Shown here piece after piece: positions 61,032 through 64,000 of a DNA stretch of 64,000 nucleotides; positions within the stretch are counted from its first letter, which is position 1, and each line of letters begins with the position of its first letter. The notes under the pieces were generated by a model. It did no database searches. It was given only the letters and a program-made list of their open reading frames with translations, and was not told where the DNA came from. The stretch lies in NCBI GenBank assembly GCA_013376735.1, contig VINJ01000001.1, forward strand, positions 2,294,001-2,358,000, written 5' to 3'. The position numbers and the translations under genes were made by a program. Source of the stretch: a bacterium Scap17 (GTDB lineage: Bacteria; Pseudomonadota; Gammaproteobacteria; Pseudomonadales; Halomonadaceae).

Positions 61032-64000
61032 ATGCCAGATTCTCTCGGGCTTGATACATCCATTATTCCCAATTGGATCAAGACATTGCGGCATGAAGAG
61101 GATCATCAGGCCCTGATGATCCTTGAGCTGGCTGCCGACCTGGCTGGCGCTCCCATGGCGATGATCAACCTGCGTGATGGCGAGCAGCTCAAGCGCTGGT
61201 TGAGTCTGGACGACAACGTGCATGAGTCGGTTCCCATCAACGATACGCTGTGTGGCGTGGCGGTACTGCAAGCCAGCCCCCTCATCACGTGTGACGCCCG
61301 TCGACAACCGGAACTCGCCGGTTGCAGTTCGGTTCTTGTCGACGGCATTCGTTATTACATCGGCCTGCCTATCAAGGCAGACAATGGTGAAATAATCGGC
61401 TGCATGAGCCTGGCGGACGCTGAGCCGCGTCAACAATTGCCCAGCCCGGACGTCCTCGTCCGGCTGGACAAGCTCGCGAGCCTGGCAACCGAGGCGCTGA
61501 AACGCCAGGTCAATCAAAGCTACCTCAATGCAGAGTTTGCAGACAGTCAGTCGCGCGCCAGCTGGATAATGCGCAGCATTTCCGATGGCATCATCGAATG
61601 GAAAACAGGTAACGAGAGATTGACCATCTCTACCCGTCTGGAAAACCAGTTGGGGTATGAAGCCGGCACACTCGACACTGCACTCGGGGCGCTGCATGAG
61701 AGAGTCGCACCCGACATGCGTGACGACTTCAAGGCCTTGATCAATGCCAAGCGACTGAGCGGGACGCCTTTCAATTGTGAGTTGCTGATCCGCACTCAGC
61801 AGGGAGATCATCGCTGGTTTGAGCTGCGCGCTCAATTCGAGGTCAGAAACGGCGCGCCCTACCGCTTCATCGGCTCATTGCTGGATATCCATCAGCAGCA
61901 ACTGGCCAAGGATGCCCAGGCCGACAAGCTGCGCCGCTATGAACGTCAGCAGGCGGCCTTGATCGAGCTCGGCAACACCCGCCACGATGAGAACGCGCAG
62001 CTCGACAGCCTGCTGCCATGGTTATGTGAGCAAGTCGCCAAGGGCCTGCAGATACGCAAGGTAAGCTTCTGGTACATGAATGACGACCGTGACTGTCTTT
62101 CGCTTGCCCATGTCCATGATGCGTGGGTCCCACCGCCGCACGATGCCACGCATGACACAGTCCCCACTCGCCTTACCCGCACCCATAACCCAGTCTATTT
62201 CGAGGCTCTGGATGCCGGTCATGCGCTCGCCCTGGCCGACGTGACCAAGGCCAATCAGGAATTGCTGTTTGATGGCACCTTCCGCTGCAGCGTGAAGGCC
62301 ATCATCGACAGCCCGATCCGTGTGGCGGGCCAGGTGGTGGCCGTCATCTGCTGCACGGAAAGCAATGCCCCGCGCGAATGGGCGGATGATGAACAGGCGT
62401 TTCTGGCCTCGGTGGCGGATCACGTCTCACAGCTCATGACCGAATTCGAGCAACAGGCTTCTCAGAAACGCCTGCGTGCCAGCGAGCGACGCTACCGCGC
62501 CACCTTCGAGCATTCCGCTGTCGGCATGGCACACCTGAGCACCAGTGGCCAGCTGTTGCGCGTCAACCAACGACTCGAGAGCATCCTGGGCTACACCGCC
62601 GCCACCTTGTCGCAGAGTGTGATACGCGAACTGATCGAGCCGGAAGACCTGGAAAGCTTCCTGCAGCAACATCAGGCCCTGATCGAGCAGCGCAAGGACT
62701 TCTTTACCCAGCAATGCCGCTTCATCCATGCCTCCGGCAACTCGGTGCATGCAGAGATCAGTGTCTCTGCGGTCGAGGCGACGCCAGACCAGGATGGCTA
62801 TACGCTGCTGGCGCTGATCGACAATACGCTCAATCACACCATGTCGCAGCGCATGGCTCACGAGGCCAATCACGACAGCCTGACGGGCTTGCTCAATCGC
62901 GGCGCCTTCAAGCGTGAACTGACGACACTTTGCGATGATGCACGCGCCACTCACACGCTACATTGTCTCGCCTACATCGATCTGGACCAGTTCAAGGTCG
63001 TCAATGACACCTGCGGCCACTCGGCCGGCGATGCGCTATTGATCCAGCTGGTCGACGTGATTGCCGCCGACTTGCGCAAGCAAGATCGTCTCGCGCGCTT
63101 GGGAGGGGATGAATTCGGCTTATTGATGCCAGACATGTCGCTGGAGGCCGCCGAGGCACTGCTCGAAGAGATGCGCCAGTCCGTCACCAACTTCCGATTC
63201 ATGTGGGAAGACAAGCTGTTCACCATCAGTACCAGCATTGGCCTGGTGAGCATCGACAGCAATCACAACGACCCGCACCAACTGCTGAGTGCCGCCGATG
63301 CTGCCTGCTATGAAGCCAAGGATGCCGGGCGTAACCGCATTCATCGCCACAGTGAATCCGGTGACGAGGTAGCTCGGCGCATGCAGGAAATGCACTGGCT
63401 GACAGAAATCACCGCGGCCATCGAAGAACAGCGCCTGGTGCTTTACCAACAGCCGATTGTCAGCACTCTCGCCACTGCACAAGCTGACAACGCAGAGCTA
63501 GGCAACGACCCGCATTGCAAGCCGCTCAGCGAGCTACATTACGAAGTGCTGGTGCGATTGAAAGGCCGAGATGGCACCATCATTGCCCCGGGCGCCTTCC
63601 TGCCTGCGGCGGAGCGTTATGGCCTGTCAGCCGCCATCGATGAACATGTCGTTCGCCAATACCTGAGCTGGCTGGCAGCGCACCCTGCGCATGCCCAGCG
63701 ACTGACCATGGTGTCTCTCAATCTCTCTGGACACTCCATCAGCAGCCCGAGCTTTCGTGACCTGCTGGTCACGCTGGTCCGCGACAGTGGCATCCCGGGT
63801 GACAAGCTGTGTTTCGAGATCACCGAATCCGTCGCCATCACGCGGCTGGGCGACGCTCGTGCCTTCTTCGAGGCACTCGGCGCACTCGGTTGTTCCTTCG
63901 CGCTGGATGACTTCGGGAGTGGCGTGTCATCCTTTGGCTACCTGAAAAACCTGCCCGTCGACTTCCTGAAGATCGATGGCGCCTTCATTCGCGACATGGA
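61032..64000 (+). CDS. Multi-domain cyclic-di-GMP enzyme GAF-PAS-GAF-PAS-GGDEF-EAL, 3' end outside window
   Basis: About 989 codons are visible and the frame is still open at the window end. Starts [20 protein letters not shown] with GGAAGG upstream. Domains by position: GAF about 20-155, PAS 175-285, GAF 310-475, PAS 485-595, GGDEF 620-770, EAL from about 800. The GGDEF motif [12 protein letters not shown] is intact and preceded by RKQD, an RxxD inhibitory site. The EAL part has [34 protein letters not shown] and LKIDGAF, so both activities are possible. No membrane segments seen: a soluble sensor. Confidence 0.9.
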   Translation, partial: MPDSLGLDTSIIPNWIKTLRHEEDHQALMILELAADLAGAPMAMINLRDGEQLKRWLSLDDNVHESVPINDTLCGVAVLQASPLITCDARRQPELAGCSSVLVDGIRYYIGLPIKADNGEIIGCMSLADAEPRQQLPSPDVLVRLDKLASLATEALKRQVNQSYLNAEFADSQSRASWIMRSISDGIIEWKTGNERLTISTRLENQLGYEAGTLDTALGALHERVAPDMRDDFKALINAKRLSGTPFNCELLIRTQQGDHRWFELRAQFEVRNGAPYRFIGSLLDIHQQQLAKDAQADKLRRYERQQAALIELGNTRHDENAQLDSLLPWLCEQVAKGLQIRKVSFWYMNDDRDCLSLAHVHDAWVPPPHDATHDTVPTRLTRTHNPVYFEALDAGHALALADVTKANQELLFDGTFRCSVKAIIDSPIRVAGQVVAVICCTESNAPREWADDEQAFLASVADHVSQLMTEFEQQASQKRLRASERRYRATFEHSAVGMAHLSTSGQLLRVNQRLESILGYTAATLSQSVIRELIEPEDLESFLQQHQALIEQRKDFFTQQCRFIHASGNSVHAEISVSAVEATPDQDGYTLLALIDNTLNHTMSQRMAHEANHDSLTGLLNRGAFKRELTTLCDDARATHTLHCLAYIDLDQFKVVNDTCGHSAGDALLIQLVDVIAADLRKQDRLARLGGDEFGLLMPDMSLEAAEALLEEMRQSVTNFRFMWEDKLFTISTSIGLVSIDSNHNDPHQLLSAADAACYEAKDAGRNRIHRHSESGDEVARRMQEMHWLTEITAAIEEQRLVLYQQPIVSTLATAQADNAELGNDPHCKPLSELHYEVLVRLKGRDGTIIAPGAFLPAAERYGLSAAIDEHVVRQYLSWLAAHPAHAQRLTMVSLNLSGHSISSPSFRDLLVTLVRDSGIPGDKLCFEITESVAITRLGDARAFFEALGALGCSFALDDFGSGVSSFGYLKNLPVDFLKIDGAFIRDM

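Noticed and set aside
1-64000. CRISPR array, prophage, integron or defence island
   Set aside because: No regularly spaced direct repeats, integrase, capsid, restriction or toxin-antitoxin genes were seen; all tandem repeats are short and local.

Overview
The window is GC-rich, compact bacterial chromosome of gammaproteobacterial type. The gene set (RegB/RegA redox pair, homogentisate pathway, liv transporter, sulfide oxidation genes, single-chain class I fumarase, mtnK, YgfZ, ArfB) and the protein style best fit the Halomonadaceae (Halomonas/Cobetia-like). That placement is my inference from protein resemblance, not a search. No prophage, CRISPR array, rRNA operon or plasmid function was seen; one insertion sequence and one tRNA are present.

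Layout. 1-4.5 kb: end of a YjiH-type membrane protein, then a ThDP decarboxylase of the AruI type and an aldehyde dehydrogenase, likely a 2-ketoarginine/guanidino catabolic pair. 4.6-8.8 kb (minus): persulfide dioxygenase, sulfide:quinone oxidoreductase and a SulP anion transporter, a plausible sulfide-detoxification unit. 9-10.5 kb: sugar-porter MFS protein. 10.8-15.2 kb: DUF3100 membrane protein, M20 aminoacylase, a beta-hydroxyacid-dehydrogenase-like protein lacking the usual catalytic lysine, and a convergent LysR regulator; this is the least characterised functional group here. 15.6-17.5 kb: arfB, SIMPL protein, winged-helix protein, small membrane protein. 17.6-19.6 kb: a small gene cut at codon 3 by a 1,076-bp IS481-type element with a 6-bp target duplication, next to tRNA-Pro(GGG).

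19.8-28.9 kb: small conserved-looking protein, membrane diguanylate cyclase, yaeQ, mtnK, cardiolipin synthase, fumarase, lipoprotein amidase, and a small gene frameshifted at a C run. 29-34.3 kb (minus): complete branched-chain amino acid ABC transporter livKHMGF. 34.9-43.6 kb: uvrB, OsmC protein, an HMA-fold protein without CxxC, ygfZ, a CHASE4/EAL phosphodiesterase, TatD hydrolase, mscL. 44-47 kb: prfC and a divergent MerR/CDF metal-resistance pair. 47.1-51.1 kb: homogentisate pathway hmgA-fahA-maiA with a divergent MarR regulator and a palindromic candidate operator.

51.2-64 kb: a DUF2256 mini-protein overlapping a CRY-DASH cryptochrome, regB/regA, 3-hydroxybutyrate dehydrogenase, an OmpR-type two-component system preceded by an unrecognised Rossmann-like protein, lrgA/lrgB, and a large GAF/PAS/GGDEF/EAL protein that runs off the window end. 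Three cyclic-di-GMP proteins in 64 kb (one cyclase, one phosphodiesterase, one with both domains) point to an environmental, surface-switching lifestyle. Gene starts were chosen by reading upstream ribosome-binding sites; several differ from the longest open frame.
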